A DNA stretch of 64,000 nucleotides, taken from NCBI GenBank assembly GCA_025454955.1, contig JALONL010000027.1:1-64000 (forward strand). Reading direction: 5' to 3'. This document shows, piece by piece, positions 51,521 to 62,076 of the stretch. The notes under the pieces are model-generated. The model saw only the letters and a list, made by a program, of their open reading frames with translations, had not been told where the DNA came from and made no database searches. The translations under genes were made by a program, and so were the position numbers. This DNA comes from Bacteroidia bacterium (GTDB lineage: Bacteria > Bacteroidota > Bacteroidia > Palsa-965). How positions within the stretch are numbered: position 1 is the stretch's first letter; each line of letters starts with the position of its first letter.

Positions 51521-54016
51521 TTAATGCTGAATCATTACCTGACGGGCAGTGCGTTTTCCGTCTTCGCTCATCAGTTCAAGCAAATAAATTCCGTTGCTCA
51601 AACCGTCGGTATTCAGTTCGGTGCGTGTGTCGGCCGATGTGGTGGTCATTACCACACGTCCGCGGCTGTCGTAAATGCGAATGGTGTTTACGCCGGTTAC
51701 CGCATATTCCACATACAGCAGGCTGCCTGCCGGATTGGGATATACCTGCATGGCTGCGGCAGTATTTTCCTGCACACCTACGCAGGCATTTACAGTCATT
51801 ACCACCGAAGCCGAGTTTACGCAGCCGTTTCCATCGGTATAGGTGTAAGTAACGGTGTGCGTACCCACGCCCGCAGTGCCTGGATCGAACTGGTTGTTTA
51901 CCAGACCGGGGCCGCTCAGTATGCCGCCGCTAAGCGGCATGGTGTTAAAGCCAGAAGGGCCGTCGTCGAAGCAAACTGTGCTGTTGGTGGTGGTAATTTG
52001 CACGTTGGGCAATTGATATACGGTAATGGTGGTTGTGGCTGTTCCTGTACATCCGTTTACATCCGTACCATCAACCTGCACCGGACCTGATACGGTGGGC
52101 GTAAGAGTAATGGTGCCTGCGGTAATATTGCCGGGCTGCCACAGATATGTTGAAGCACCGCTGGCCGTAAGCGAAATGCTGTTGCCCAGGCACACAGAAG
52201 TAGTGCCGCTGATGCTTATTACCGGTAAACTGTTTACGGCTACCGCAAATGAATCAACACCCACACAGCCGTTCGAGTCGAGCACGGTTACGGCGTATGT
52301 CTGGCTGGTGGCCGGTACGGGCGATATGCTTGAGGCAGTGTCGCCGGTACTCCACAGGTAAGATACACCGGACGAAGAAGTAAGCGTAACCGCCGAACCC
52401 ACACACACCGACGAGTTACCCGAAATGCTTACCGCAGGAGAGGGCAGAACCGTAACCGTTACCGAGTCGGTGGCGGCACAGCCGTTGCTGTCGGCCACAT
52501 CAACAATGTATGTGGTGGTTAATGCGGGTGCTGCAGTGGTAAACGAAGTGGTATCGCCATTGCTCCAGGTGTAAAATAAACCGCCGCTTGCGCTGAGTGT
52601 GGTGGCGTCGCCGGGGCAAATGATGGTGTTGCCGGTGATGGAAACTACGGGCACGGGCAATACGGTAATGCTTAGCTGCTGCGTAGAACTACAACCTGTA
52701 TTGTTATCGGTGCCGGTGAGTGTAAATGTGGTGGAGGTGCTTACCGGAATGGTGATGGGATTGCCCGAGTAACCTCCCGGTTGCCAGTCGTAGGCATCGG
52801 CACCGGTGGCCGAGAGGGTGACTGAATCGCCTGCACAAAGTACGGTGGTGGATGCGGTAGAAGTAAGCACCGGCCGTGGCGGAAGTGAAATCTGAATGGT
52901 GTCGGTGGCCACACAGCCCTGCGCGTTGGTTACGGTTACCGAGTAAGTGGTGGTAACCGTGGGCGTTGCCTGCACCTGAGCCACGTTGGTGGCATTGAGT
53001 GTGGCGCCGGGAGCCCAGCTGTATGTAAACGGCCCGCCGCCCGAGGCTGTATCGCCAATGGTGTAGGTGGGCACAAGGCACGAACCCGAAATGTTGCTGC
53101 CTGCATCAAACAGGAAGGCCTGGCCGGGTGTGCCTACCGAATAGGTGGGAGCCGGAGTAACATTCTTCTTCGTCCAGTACCACATATCGGGATAGCCGTA
53201 GTGATAGTTGGTGAGAACACTGGTTGGAAATGTATTCTGGGTACAACTGTTGCAGTAGCGCATATCGCCGTAGGTAATATGCTGGCCTATTTGCGACGAA
53301 GTGCCAAAGTAATACCCATCCGTCGGACCCTGATAAAGTTGCAGCAGATACTGAGTTCCGCCGGTAAGCCAGCGCGGGTTGGTAAGCGCACCATAGCTGT
53401 ACTGCGCAGCCGGGCCCGAAACCTGAATCTGTTCGAGAATGGCCTGTGTGCTGAAATTGAACAGCGTGATAAAGCGTGTGGTACCGTTAGGCTCGCGCTT
53501 GCCAAAGTGTGTCACCAGCAGATCTTCGTTGGGAGTGAAACGAAAGCCGCGTTGCGAGTTGGTGGCGCCACCTGAACCGCCCGAAGCCACACTGTCGGTA
53601 GAAGAATGCGGGCCAATAAATGTACCTGGCACAGCCGAAGCCGATACGGCTGCACTGTTGCTGTAATACATATAAAAGGTACGGCTCTGCGATGCAAACA
53701 GCGTATCAATTTTTACCCACGCCACCGTGTTGGGGGTGTTTATGGTGCCCGGTTCAATCCAGAAATTGTAAAGCGTGGTGCCGCTGCACTGCTTGCCAAA
53801 ACGTATGTCGGCCCCGTTGCTCTGCATGTGCCCGGCCGCAATAAGTGCCTGTGAATTGAAAACTACTCTGAGCTGATAATTGGTAATTGTTTGCCCCGAG
53901 TTTTCGGTTGCGGTAATGGGCATCAGGCGTGTCCAGCCTGCGGGTTGGGCAAAAGAAGCGATTGCCGGAAACAACAAAGCGCAGAATGCCCAGAATTTGA
54001 GTAGAGGTTTTTGCAT
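51521..54016 (-). CDS. Large secreted DUF2341/PKD-like repeat protein with T9SS tail
   Basis: This 831-residue protein has a signal peptide (FWAFCALLFPAIASFAQ), an N-terminal DUF2341-like beta-sandwich (about 25-130: WTRLMPITATENSGQTITNYQLR ... RTFYMYYSNSAAV) and a region to about 290 that looks like a second beta-rich domain. From about 300 there are five or six Ig/PKD-like repeats of about 80 residues with the pattern xxYxWSxGDT ... TTTYxVxVxDSNGC (for example GCAATDSVTVTVLPSP). The C-terminus (about 750-831) is a type A T9SS sorting domain (MQVYPNPAGSLLYVEY ... NGIYLLELMSEDGKRTARQVM). It is likely an adhesin or surface-binding protein. Confidence 0.8.
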   Translation of the reverse strand: MQKPLLKFWAFCALLFPAIASFAQPAGWTRLMPITATENSGQTITNYQLRVVFNSQALIAAGHMQSNGADIRFGKQCSGTTLYNFWIEPGTINTPNTVAWVKIDTLFASQSRTFYMYYSNSAAVSASAVPGTFIGPHSSTDSVASGGSGGATNSQRGFRFTPNEDLLVTHFGKREPNGTTRFITLFNFSTQAILEQIQVSGPAAQYSYGALTNPRWLTGGTQYLLQLYQGPTDGYYFGTSSQIGQHITYGDMRYCNSCTQNTFPTSVLTNYHYGYPDMWYWTKKNVTPAPTYSVGTPGQAFLFDAGSNISGSCLVPTYTIGDTASGGGPFTYSWAPGATLNATNVAQVQATPTVTTTYSVTVTNAQGCVATDTIQISLPPRPVLTSTASTTVLCAGDSVTLSATGADAYDWQPGGYSGNPITIPVSTSTTFTLTGTDNNTGCSSTQQLSITVLPVPVVSITGNTIICPGDATTLSASGGLFYTWSNGDTTSFTTAAPALTTTYIVDVADSNGCAATDSVTVTVLPSPAVSISGNSSVCVGSAVTLTSSSGVSYLWSTGDTASSISPVPATSQTYAVTVLDSNGCVGVDSFAVAVNSLPVISISGTTSVCLGNSISLTASGASTYLWQPGNITAGTITLTPTVSGPVQVDGTDVNGCTGTATTTITVYQLPNVQITTTNSTVCFDDGPSGFNTMPLSGGILSGPGLVNNQFDPGTAGVGTHTVTYTYTDGNGCVNSASVVMTVNACVGVQENTAAAMQVYPNPAGSLLYVEYAVTGVNTIRIYDSRGRVVMTTTSADTRTELNTDGLSNGIYLLELMSEDGKRTARQVMIQH

Positions 54017-54107
54017 GATAGTGGGTTTGGTTTGCTCATCAAAGCTATGCTAAAATAATGATGTGGGGAATGGTAATTTATAGGTATTTCTTCCTGATTC
54101 TATCCCA

Positions 54108-54136
54108 CAAAAAAACCGGTTCGCATTGAACCGGCT
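54108..54136 (-). terminator. Intrinsic terminator of the endonuclease gene
   Basis: 7-bp stem CCGGTTC / GAACCGG with a 5-nt loop. On the minus strand it is followed by seven T residues, 26 bp after the endonuclease stop codon. Confidence 0.8.
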
Positions 54137-54161
54137 CTTTTGTGGAGGTGTGTGATGGATA

Positions 54162-56351
54162 TTACTGAAGTATCAGTTTTTCCGATACGGTTAATTCATC
54201 CTGCGTTACCTGCAAGGTATATACACCGCGTGCAATGCTGCTCAGGTCGAGTGCAAACAAATTGCTTCCCGGTGATGCGGCATACTGTTGTTCAAACACC
54301 ACACGTCCGGTTACATCAATAAGACGAACCACTGCAGGGGCGTTTATGCTGTTGGTGTATAAAAGAGAGAATTGTCCGGCAGTGGGGTTGGGCCAGAGAC
54401 CAAGCTGCGGGCGTAGGTTTTGCGATTCGCCAATGCCCACGGTTGAGCAGGGCAGCACAGGGCCGTTTATTTTGGTCATGTTGGAGAAGTCGATGTAGCA
54501 GGCATAATCCACACTGTCGATAAACGGATTGCGGTTGCCCTGCAGCGAGTCGATGTAGTCGTTGCGGGCAATTTCGCGTGCATCGGGCGGATCCTGATAG
54601 TGCCAGGCTTTGAGTATGTTCTGATCCTGTCCGTAGCTCAGGTTCAGAATCGGGTTGGGCAGTGCCCAGCTTTGTGCGGCTGTGTTGTAGCACACGGCCA
54701 TGTAAAACATGGCGCGGGCTGCATCGCCTTTCTGTTCGTCGCGCGGTTCAAATACTACCAGCCCCTGTGCGTTGGTGCCTAATTTGCAGCCGAGGTAGGT
54801 TTGCGAGGCATTTACCACCTCGCCAAGCGGCAGGTTGCTGCGCACGGCATTTACGTTGTTCTGGTTGGTGGGGAAAAGGTTGAAGTAATCGCTGTAATCG
54901 GGGCTGCTGGTATTGTTGGGGTAACCCGGCATCCAACTGTGTGCGTAGGTATGCTCGCGGCTGAAAGTGGTCCAGCCGAAAGGCTCGGTATAAATAAAGT
55001 TTTCGCCCGAGTAAACGCAGGTTACCACACGCTGCCCGTTTATGGTGTCGCGCGCCCAGAATTTGGTTACCATGCGCGGTGCATAGTTGCTGTAGAAATT
55101 ATCGGTGTGCGGATTGGTAAGCGTGGTAAGGTCGGCCACAAACGTGGGCGCAGCGGTGCTTATGGTGCTGTAGTAGTTGGCAGGCTGCATGGAACCTGCC
55201 GACATGGCCAAGCCGCTAAGCGGTGTGGCACCAAGGTAGTTGCGATACTGGCCCGGGCCGTTGTAGGCAAACACGGCAAAGTAGTAATCCTGCGAAGCGC
55301 CAATGTAGTTGGCCCAGAATGCGGTGCCTGTGCCTGCATAAGCCACCTGTGAGCTTCCTACCACATCACCCACGCCATACACCGAGCCATCGGCCGGTAC
55401 GTCGGTTACGGGGGCATCATCGCGGCGGAGTACAATGTAACCATCGCAGGCCGGGCTTGCGGCTGTAAAGTTTACCTGAAAGCGGTATGACTTTACATTG
55501 GTGTAAGACAACGCCGTGGGTGCTGCTGCGGGTTCGGTGGCAAAACCGCCTCCGGCTCCGTTTATGTTAATGATGTAGGCAGGCTCGTCGGCATCGTCGC
55601 TGTTGATGGTAAGTGTGGCCACGCGTGTGCCCACCGCGGTGGGGGTGAAGTCGATATTGAGTGCGGTATTGGCGTTTGCAGCCACCGTGCTCGGATTGGT
55701 TTGCAGCACAAACTCCGAGGCATTGGTGCCGGTAATGGTAATGCCCGAAACGTTGAGCGTATTTACCAGACCGAGATTGGCCAGCGTAAGTGTAATGGGC
55801 GTGGTGGTGGAAACCGGCGATGCAGCCCAGAATGTACTTCCCGAAGGCAGCGACAATGAGCCTGACAGTACATCAATTTCCTGACTCGGGCCCGCAGCCG
55901 GAACAGCCAGGTTTACATCGTCGAGACCCACGTTTCCGCTCACCTTGGTGGTGTAAAAGAAACGCACGTAACGCGATGCCGACGCAGGCTGATCGGTGTA
56001 CTGAGTATAGGCCGATGCCAGCGTGCCTGTAAACGTGCGCATGGTGGTCCAGGTATTGCCGTTTACCGATTCCTGAATTTCAAATGTGCCGCCCGAAAAA
56101 CTGTTGCCGGCAATGTAGTAAGTCAGCGGCCCCGGTGCCGAGGCAAACCAGATTTGCATCCAGTCGCCGGTATTGTCTAAACGACAGGCCGGAGGTGTGT
56201 TGCCCGAACCGGTATAAAAGCCGGTTCCGTTGTTGGTCCAGCCGTTCGGATAAGTGGCTGTGGTAAAGCTCCAGGCTGTGGGCAGTGTGGCTTGCGCCAT
56301 TGCTGCCTTAACGGCACAGAGGGCAAACAGCGCAAAGAATAATTTTTTCAT
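54162..56351 (-). CDS. Secreted endonuclease I with Ig-like domain and T9SS tail
   Basis: This 729-residue protein has a signal peptide (LFFALFALCAVKAAMAQ), a first beta-rich part (about 20-270) with choice-of-anchor and cadherin-like strands, and an endonuclease I domain (about 410-630). Its catalytic segment is near residue 465: FSREHTYAHSWMPGY with the following DYFNLFPTNQNNVNAVRSNLPLGEV, the HNN/beta-beta-alpha-metal core of EndA/NucM-type nucleases. The C-terminus is a type A T9SS sorting domain (LGLWPNPTAGQFSLLY ... RGVYTLQVTQDEL). It would degrade extracellular DNA or RNA. The TonB receptor gene lies 32 bp upstream on the same strand. Confidence 0.85.
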   Translation of the reverse strand: MKKLFFALFALCAVKAAMAQATLPTAWSFTTATYPNGWTNNGTGFYTGSGNTPPACRLDNTGDWMQIWFASAPGPLTYYIAGNSFSGGTFEIQESVNGNTWTTMRTFTGTLASAYTQYTDQPASASRYVRFFYTTKVSGNVGLDDVNLAVPAAGPSQEIDVLSGSLSLPSGSTFWAASPVSTTTPITLTLANLGLVNTLNVSGITITGTNASEFVLQTNPSTVAANANTALNIDFTPTAVGTRVATLTINSDDADEPAYIININGAGGGFATEPAAAPTALSYTNVKSYRFQVNFTAASPACDGYIVLRRDDAPVTDVPADGSVYGVGDVVGSSQVAYAGTGTAFWANYIGASQDYYFAVFAYNGPGQYRNYLGATPLSGLAMSAGSMQPANYYSTISTAAPTFVADLTTLTNPHTDNFYSNYAPRMVTKFWARDTINGQRVVTCVYSGENFIYTEPFGWTTFSREHTYAHSWMPGYPNNTSSPDYSDYFNLFPTNQNNVNAVRSNLPLGEVVNASQTYLGCKLGTNAQGLVVFEPRDEQKGDAARAMFYMAVCYNTAAQSWALPNPILNLSYGQDQNILKAWHYQDPPDAREIARNDYIDSLQGNRNPFIDSVDYACYIDFSNMTKINGPVLPCSTVGIGESQNLRPQLGLWPNPTAGQFSLLYTNSINAPAVVRLIDVTGRVVFEQQYAASPGSNLFALDLSSIARGVYTLQVTQDELTVSEKLILQ

Positions 56352-56383
56352 TGTGTTTGGTTTTGGAGTCGGTTTTGCAAAGA

Positions 56384-59314
56384 TCAGAAACTAATGCGAA
56401 TGCCGGCCGTCCAGCGGCGGCCCATTCCCATATACACCAGTACGCTTGAGGCATCGAAACCTGCGCCGTTCTGGCCGTCGGTGATATACACGGTGTTCAG
56501 CACATTGAGTACCGACATATTTACACTCATGCGTATTCCACGGCCATTATCCACCAGTTGTGTTTCGCGGAATTCATAGCCGGCAAATAAATCGAACAGG
56601 CCATAGCCCGGAAGCTGGTACGATTCGCGGGCGCGGTTGTCGAGCACAATATCGCCCTGCGCATCATATTCCACAATAAGCGTAAGCGGATCAAGATTGG
56701 CCCAGTGGCGGTCGAAATAAGTATAGCGGCCTTTGATGTAAAGGCGTTTAATCGGCTCCCAGCGCAGCGAACCGCCAAACTGGGTTTGTGCCGCATCGCC
56801 CACATGCACACCGCGTGCATCAAACTCTACCGAGTCAACCAGCGTTTCGTCCTGATCGTAGATATAAGCTTTCTTGGCCGAGTTGTTTCGCCAGTCGCCA
56901 AGCGACATCAACGCTTCGGCTGTAAGTTGGGAAGTAATTTTCCAGTTCACATCCAGTTCAATGCCTTTGTGAATGGCATCCATACCGTTAATGTTGTATG
57001 AAAACACATCGCCCGCAATGTTGAGCGTGGGTGTAAACTGAGGCGGTTTGTTTTTCCAGTAAGTGTAATACACATTAAGGTTGGCCGCCAGGAATTTATG
57101 ACGAGTTCCGAAACCCGCTTCAAATGCATACACCTTCTGGTTTTCGATGCCTGTAAACTCTTCGTTGTTATTATCGAACACGTTGTTGAAACGCGGCGGC
57201 ATATTCATAAAACCAACGTTTACAAACGCGTTGTAATGCTTGTTAATATTATAATTGAAACCTGTTTTTGCCGTAAAACCCGGCAGCCAGATACGGCGCG
57301 TGGTGGCCGTGCGGGCATTGGCCCAGTTATAGGCTTTGGCGCCTTCAATTACATGATCTACCCCTGTCGGATTGTCTATTGATGTAATTGTTGAAGTGAC
57401 AATAGTATCAAGAAACGGAATCCAATCGGGAATCTGATAGGTTGTTGTGCTGGTGTTAATCGTAGCTCCGTTTTGGGCAACAACACCCTGATTTGAATTA
57501 GCATAGTAGGTTTCGTTATACCCCACAATCATATTCACCACTTCGCCGTCTTCGAGAATTACATCGCGCTTGCGGAAATAATCCACGCGCTGATAACCTG
57601 TTTGCGAACCGGTAAGGGTAAAGAATGTGCTCCATTTTTCGGTTTTAAATTCGCCCTGCGCAAACAGGCCGCCCCACCATACAAGACCGTCGTTGTAGAA
57701 GGTAATTTTATCGCCTTCGCGTTTCATGGAATACTGCAGGTTGCCCACACCGTTGGGCTGGTTGCGGTCGGCGGCATCTACAATATAATCGCCGCCAAGC
57801 AGGTCGTACACCTGGCGGTAGTGTTCGCCTCTGTAGTGGCGGGCATCAATACCAAACAGGAACGATGCCTTGTCGCTCGGCTTAAAGGTGGCGGTAGAAA
57901 GCGCACCGTACCAGAAATGATTATTTACCGACGCGTTAATGTAGCGTGTCGATTTGGTTTCGGTGGTGCTGTACAGCGCATCAATAAAAGTGCTGTTGGT
58001 GTTGTAGGTAGTCTGGTAGCCAAGCTGTCCGTTGGTGAAATCGCGGTTTACGCTGGTGTTTAAACGTGTACCTCCTCCGGCTCCGATAGAAAGGTAAACC
58101 ACATTGGAGAGGAAAAATTTCTCGTTCGGCATCCAGAAATGCGAGAAACTGATTTGCGGTTTGTGGTAATAATTTACACGCTCATTAAGTGTGGCGGTTT
58201 GCCCGTCTTTAGTTACATAAGTACCCCAGTGCGGGTTGTAGCGCAAACCGAGTTCGCCAAGCGAGGTATTGGTATAGCCGTTTCCGTTGGCGTAGAGCGA
58301 ATCTACATCCACGCCCAGTTTCTCGGCCATTTCGCGGTTCAGAATGCCTATGGGCATACGGTCGGTGCGCTGGCCGTGGCTTTGCGGGGCACCGTTTACA
58401 CCAAAGGTAAGCAGGCTGGTGCCCACGCGCTTTTGAACTTTCAGGAAGTACGACCAGTTATCGTTCCATGTAAGGTCTGTCCAGCCACGTCCGGTGCGGC
58501 GCGAACCGGCCAGTGTAACGCCCCAGCCCTTGCCAAACTCGCCCGAGTTAAAGCCAAACTGCAGTTTCTGCATACCGTTGTTGCCCACTTCCTGACGAAT
58601 CACAAATCCCTGTTTCTGTTCGATGCCGCGGGTAAGAATATTAATTGTACCGCCCACCGAGGGCAGCGCCAGGCGCGAAGCACCCAAACCGCGCTGTACC
58701 TGCATGGTGCGGGTTACATCGCCAAGTCCGTCCCAGTTGCTCCAATACACCTGGCCGTTTTCCATGTCGTTTACCGGCACACCATCAACCATTACAGCAA
58801 TGTTTCGCTGGTCGAAACCGCGCATGTTTACACGCGAGTCGCCCGCGCCGCCGCCCTGCTCGGTGGCATAGGCACCGGGGGTGGAATTGAGCAGCATGGT
58901 TACATCGCGGCCTGCGCCTTCTTCGCGTATGCGTTGTTCGCTTACGTTCGAAAAGGCTACCGGTGTTTTGCGGTCAATGGCCACATCGGCCACAATTTCC
59001 ACTTCCTTGAGCGATTTGCTGTAGCAAACCAGATTCAGCACAATCGATTTGCCGTTTATTTTAACAGTTACCGGCTCGTGCGTATAGCCTGTAAGTTTTA
59101 CGGTAAGCGTATGTGTACCGTTGGGGAGCGAGAGTTTGTACAACCCGTTTACATCGGCCACTGCATACACCGATTGAACTTCGGTAGCCACAATGGCAAA
59201 GGGCAGCAATTCGCCCGAAGACCCATCGGTAATGGTGCCGCTTACGGTGTATTGTGCGCGAACACCGGCAGCGGCTGCAAGCAGCATAAGCAGGGAAAAT
59301 AGCAGCTTTTTCAT
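56384..59314 (-). CDS. TonB-dependent receptor
   Basis: This 976-residue outer-membrane protein has a signal peptide (LLFSLLMLLAAAAGVRAQ), a carboxypeptidase-regulatory-like N-terminal domain (about 20-110: YTVSGTITDGSSGELLPFAIV), a plug domain (about 115-235: RVNMRGFDQRNIAVMVDGVPV) and a long 22-stranded barrel that ends GMGRRWTAGIRISF with a terminal aromatic residue. It takes up a ligand using energy from TonB. It lacks the SusC signature and has no SusD partner next to it. The lamin-tail gene is 71 bp upstream and the endonuclease gene 32 bp downstream, so the ligand may be nucleic-acid-derived. Confidence 0.85.
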   Translation of the reverse strand: MKKLLFSLLMLLAAAAGVRAQYTVSGTITDGSSGELLPFAIVATEVQSVYAVADVNGLYKLSLPNGTHTLTVKLTGYTHEPVTVKINGKSIVLNLVCYSKSLKEVEIVADVAIDRKTPVAFSNVSEQRIREEGAGRDVTMLLNSTPGAYATEQGGGAGDSRVNMRGFDQRNIAVMVDGVPVNDMENGQVYWSNWDGLGDVTRTMQVQRGLGASRLALPSVGGTINILTRGIEQKQGFVIRQEVGNNGMQKLQFGFNSGEFGKGWGVTLAGSRRTGRGWTDLTWNDNWSYFLKVQKRVGTSLLTFGVNGAPQSHGQRTDRMPIGILNREMAEKLGVDVDSLYANGNGYTNTSLGELGLRYNPHWGTYVTKDGQTATLNERVNYYHKPQISFSHFWMPNEKFFLSNVVYLSIGAGGGTRLNTSVNRDFTNGQLGYQTTYNTNSTFIDALYSTTETKSTRYINASVNNHFWYGALSTATFKPSDKASFLFGIDARHYRGEHYRQVYDLLGGDYIVDAADRNQPNGVGNLQYSMKREGDKITFYNDGLVWWGGLFAQGEFKTEKWSTFFTLTGSQTGYQRVDYFRKRDVILEDGEVVNMIVGYNETYYANSNQGVVAQNGATINTSTTTYQIPDWIPFLDTIVTSTITSIDNPTGVDHVIEGAKAYNWANARTATTRRIWLPGFTAKTGFNYNINKHYNAFVNVGFMNMPPRFNNVFDNNNEEFTGIENQKVYAFEAGFGTRHKFLAANLNVYYTYWKNKPPQFTPTLNIAGDVFSYNINGMDAIHKGIELDVNWKITSQLTAEALMSLGDWRNNSAKKAYIYDQDETLVDSVEFDARGVHVGDAAQTQFGGSLRWEPIKRLYIKGRYTYFDRHWANLDPLTLIVEYDAQGDIVLDNRARESYQLPGYGLFDLFAGYEFRETQLVDNGRGIRMSVNMSVLNVLNTVYITDGQNGAGFDASSVLVYMGMGRRWTAGIRISF

Positions 59315-59385
59315 GGTTTGGTGCTTCACAAAAAATGCCGATGAAGGCATTCATCAGCATTTTTTGATTCTGGTTATTACTGGGC

Positions 59386-60318
59386 TCAGCGAACGCTGAT
59401 TTTGGTAGTAATGCGGGTACCGTTGGCAAGCTCGGTCTGTACCATGTAAATGCCTGCGGGCTGTGTGGTAAGGTTGAGCGTTTGTGCGTTGCGCTGGTCG
59501 GCAGCTTCGTAAATGTTTTCAACTACAACCTGGCCAACCATGTTGTACACCGATACGCGGGCAATGTTCTGACGTGCATTGAGCTGCAGGATGCCATTGG
59601 TGGGGTTGGGGAATACTTTTACGCCGTTGTTGAGGGCAGCAGGATCGTTTACGCTCAGCGTGTTGCAGAAGCAACTGTGCTGACCAAGGCCGGTCCAGGT
59701 GTTTTCGGGCATTGAATCGTACTCGAGGGTAACGTTAAATGCCGAAGGACTGGTGGTAACTCCCATGCCTACAGTGGTTTTGCGGGTAAGCGAATGGTCG
59801 CGGGTCCACCAGGTGCCCTGTGCGTCGGTATAGGGAAACACATCAGTCCAGGCCGAACCGGGATCTTCGCCAATTTTGCCAAAAATATCCACAATGGCAT
59901 AAGGCTGGATGCGGGCCAGTACAATGGCATCATCGCCATTGAAGTACATTACTGCGGTGCCGTTTACGTAGGTAGAAGGTCCAACCAGATCGCCCATAGC
60001 AAGCAGGGCAGGATCGCAGAAAGCACCGTTCTGGTCGGGAGTAGCCTGACCGTTTACCACCACCCACACATCGCGCGAGGGAATGGAACCCTGAAGTGTA
60101 ATACTGTCCACACCGGTGGGCGAACCGTTGCTGTAACGTACCAGACGGTAGTTGCTCAGGTTTACCGGGTTGGCGGTAGGATTGTAGATTTCGAGGGCTT
60201 TGCTGTGCGAAGAACCTTCTACATATTCAGAGAAGAAAAGTTCGGTGCAGGCGGCCGACTGGGCAGAGGCGCCAATGGTAAGGGCTGCAAAAGCAAGGCT
60301 GAGTAAAGCTTTTTTCAT
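59386..60318 (-). CDS. Secreted lamin-tail-domain protein with T9SS tail
   Basis: This 310-residue protein has a signal peptide (LLSLAFAALTIGASAQ) and a lamin-tail domain (about 20-140: CTELFFSEYVEGSSHSKALEIYNPT ... YFNGDDAIVLAR) that binds nucleic acids or proteins in bacterial secreted nucleases. The C-terminus is a type A T9SS sorting domain (VKVFPNPTNGILQL ... AGIYMVQTELANGTR). It is the first gene of the minus-strand cluster that continues with the TonB receptor and secreted endonuclease, so the three probably work together at the cell surface. No nuclease motif is seen in this protein itself. Confidence 0.8.
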   Translation of the reverse strand: MKKALLSLAFAALTIGASAQSAACTELFFSEYVEGSSHSKALEIYNPTANPVNLSNYRLVRYSNGSPTGVDSITLQGSIPSRDVWVVVNGQATPDQNGAFCDPALLAMGDLVGPSTYVNGTAVMYFNGDDAIVLARIQPYAIVDIFGKIGEDPGSAWTDVFPYTDAQGTWWTRDHSLTRKTTVGMGVTTSPSAFNVTLEYDSMPENTWTGLGQHSCFCNTLSVNDPAALNNGVKVFPNPTNGILQLNARQNIARVSVYNMVGQVVVENIYEAADQRNAQTLNLTTQPAGIYMVQTELANGTRITTKISVR

Positions 60319-60722
60319 GGTTGGATTGGTTTATTGTCGCTCATTTCTATGGTTTTCGAAAACAGCCGCACAAAGTGTTTCAGTGCCTCTCCGGAAAACC
60401 AGTAGTTATTTTGCTGCAAATGTAGAACAAGTAACCATGCCAATCAAGCCCCCGCCGCGGGTTTAATTATTCGGTAATGGCTTAGTAACGTGGTTTTTAG
60501 ATTAAGCAGTGAATAAAAATACGACAAGCGGCAGATAGCTGCCGCTTAACGCAGGTTGATAAGGGATAAATGGGCCGATCTGTCCGATAAACAGATTAAT
60601 GATGGGTAATTACCCATACGGAAAACAACAGTGACATGAACAGGGTTACATACATCGTATATATATGTATCTGTTCCACACGGGTTATCCGGAGCATCCG
60701 GTTGAGGCGTTTAAGCATGGCT

Positions 60723-60766
60723 GTATGCGGGTTCTGGGTCTTTTGTATGCGGGTTCTGGGTCTTTT
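60723..60766. repeat. 22-bp perfect tandem duplication
   Basis: Two identical 22-bp units, each starting GTATGCGGG and ending GGGTCTTTT, lie head to tail. The unit length is not a multiple of three, so it argues against a real gene here. It may be a recent slippage event. Confidence 0.85.
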
Positions 60767-60982
60767 GCGTCCTTTTACGTAACGGTATTAAAGCAGGTTT
60801 CAACCCGAGATAACTGTCAAATCAGACAGGCTTTTTGGGTGATGCAAAACAAGCAGTTTATAATTTATCTTCTGTTTATGGAGGATGAAGATTAGTTAAA
60901 GAAACAGAGCGCACTGTGTTACTTTATCAGAATACTCCCAGGATAATTTTCAAAAACTTTTTACTCACCGTCGGGGAAAATC

Positions 60983-60990
60983 TAACTTTG
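60983..60990 (+). promoter_or_regulatory. TAnnTTTG-type -7 box
   Basis: TAACTTTG lies 41 bp before the ATG of the deoxyhypusine-synthase-like gene and is the best -7 match in the leader. Confidence 0.4.
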
Positions 60991-61031
60991 CGGCCTGAAT
61001 TTATTCACCTTCACCAATATTCATCTCTGTC

Positions 61032-62006
<975 letters not shown>

Positions 62007-62028
62007 TCGTTTACCTTATCCAAATAAA

Positions 62029-62069
62029 AAGAGGCAGACCTTTTCGGGATCTGCCTCTTGCTTTTTTTT
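62029..62069. terminator. Bidirectional intrinsic terminator
   Basis: 10-bp stem AAGAGGCAGA / TCTGCCTCTT with an 11-nt loop and an A run on the left, T run on the right. It ends the plus-strand gene and the convergent partial T9SS gene. Confidence 0.85.
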
Positions 62070-62076
62070 GCCACCG

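Larger units (their letters stand above)
60319..61031. other. Intergenic region before the deoxyhypusine-synthase-like gene
   Basis: About 710 bp without a clear gene. It contains a perfect 9-bp stem (AAGCGGCAG / CTGCCGCTT, loop ATAG) at 60526-60547, a perfect 16-bp palindrome (ATGGGTAATTACCCAT) at 60602-60617, and a perfect 22-bp tandem duplication at 60723-60744 and 60745-60766. It probably holds the divergent promoters of the lamin-tail operon and the downstream gene. The 76-codon frame across the duplication has no supporting features. Confidence 0.5.

Noticed and set aside
60665..60895. 76-codon plus-strand frame across the tandem duplication
   Set aside because: The 22-bp duplication would shift the frame, and the translation has no signal or motif.
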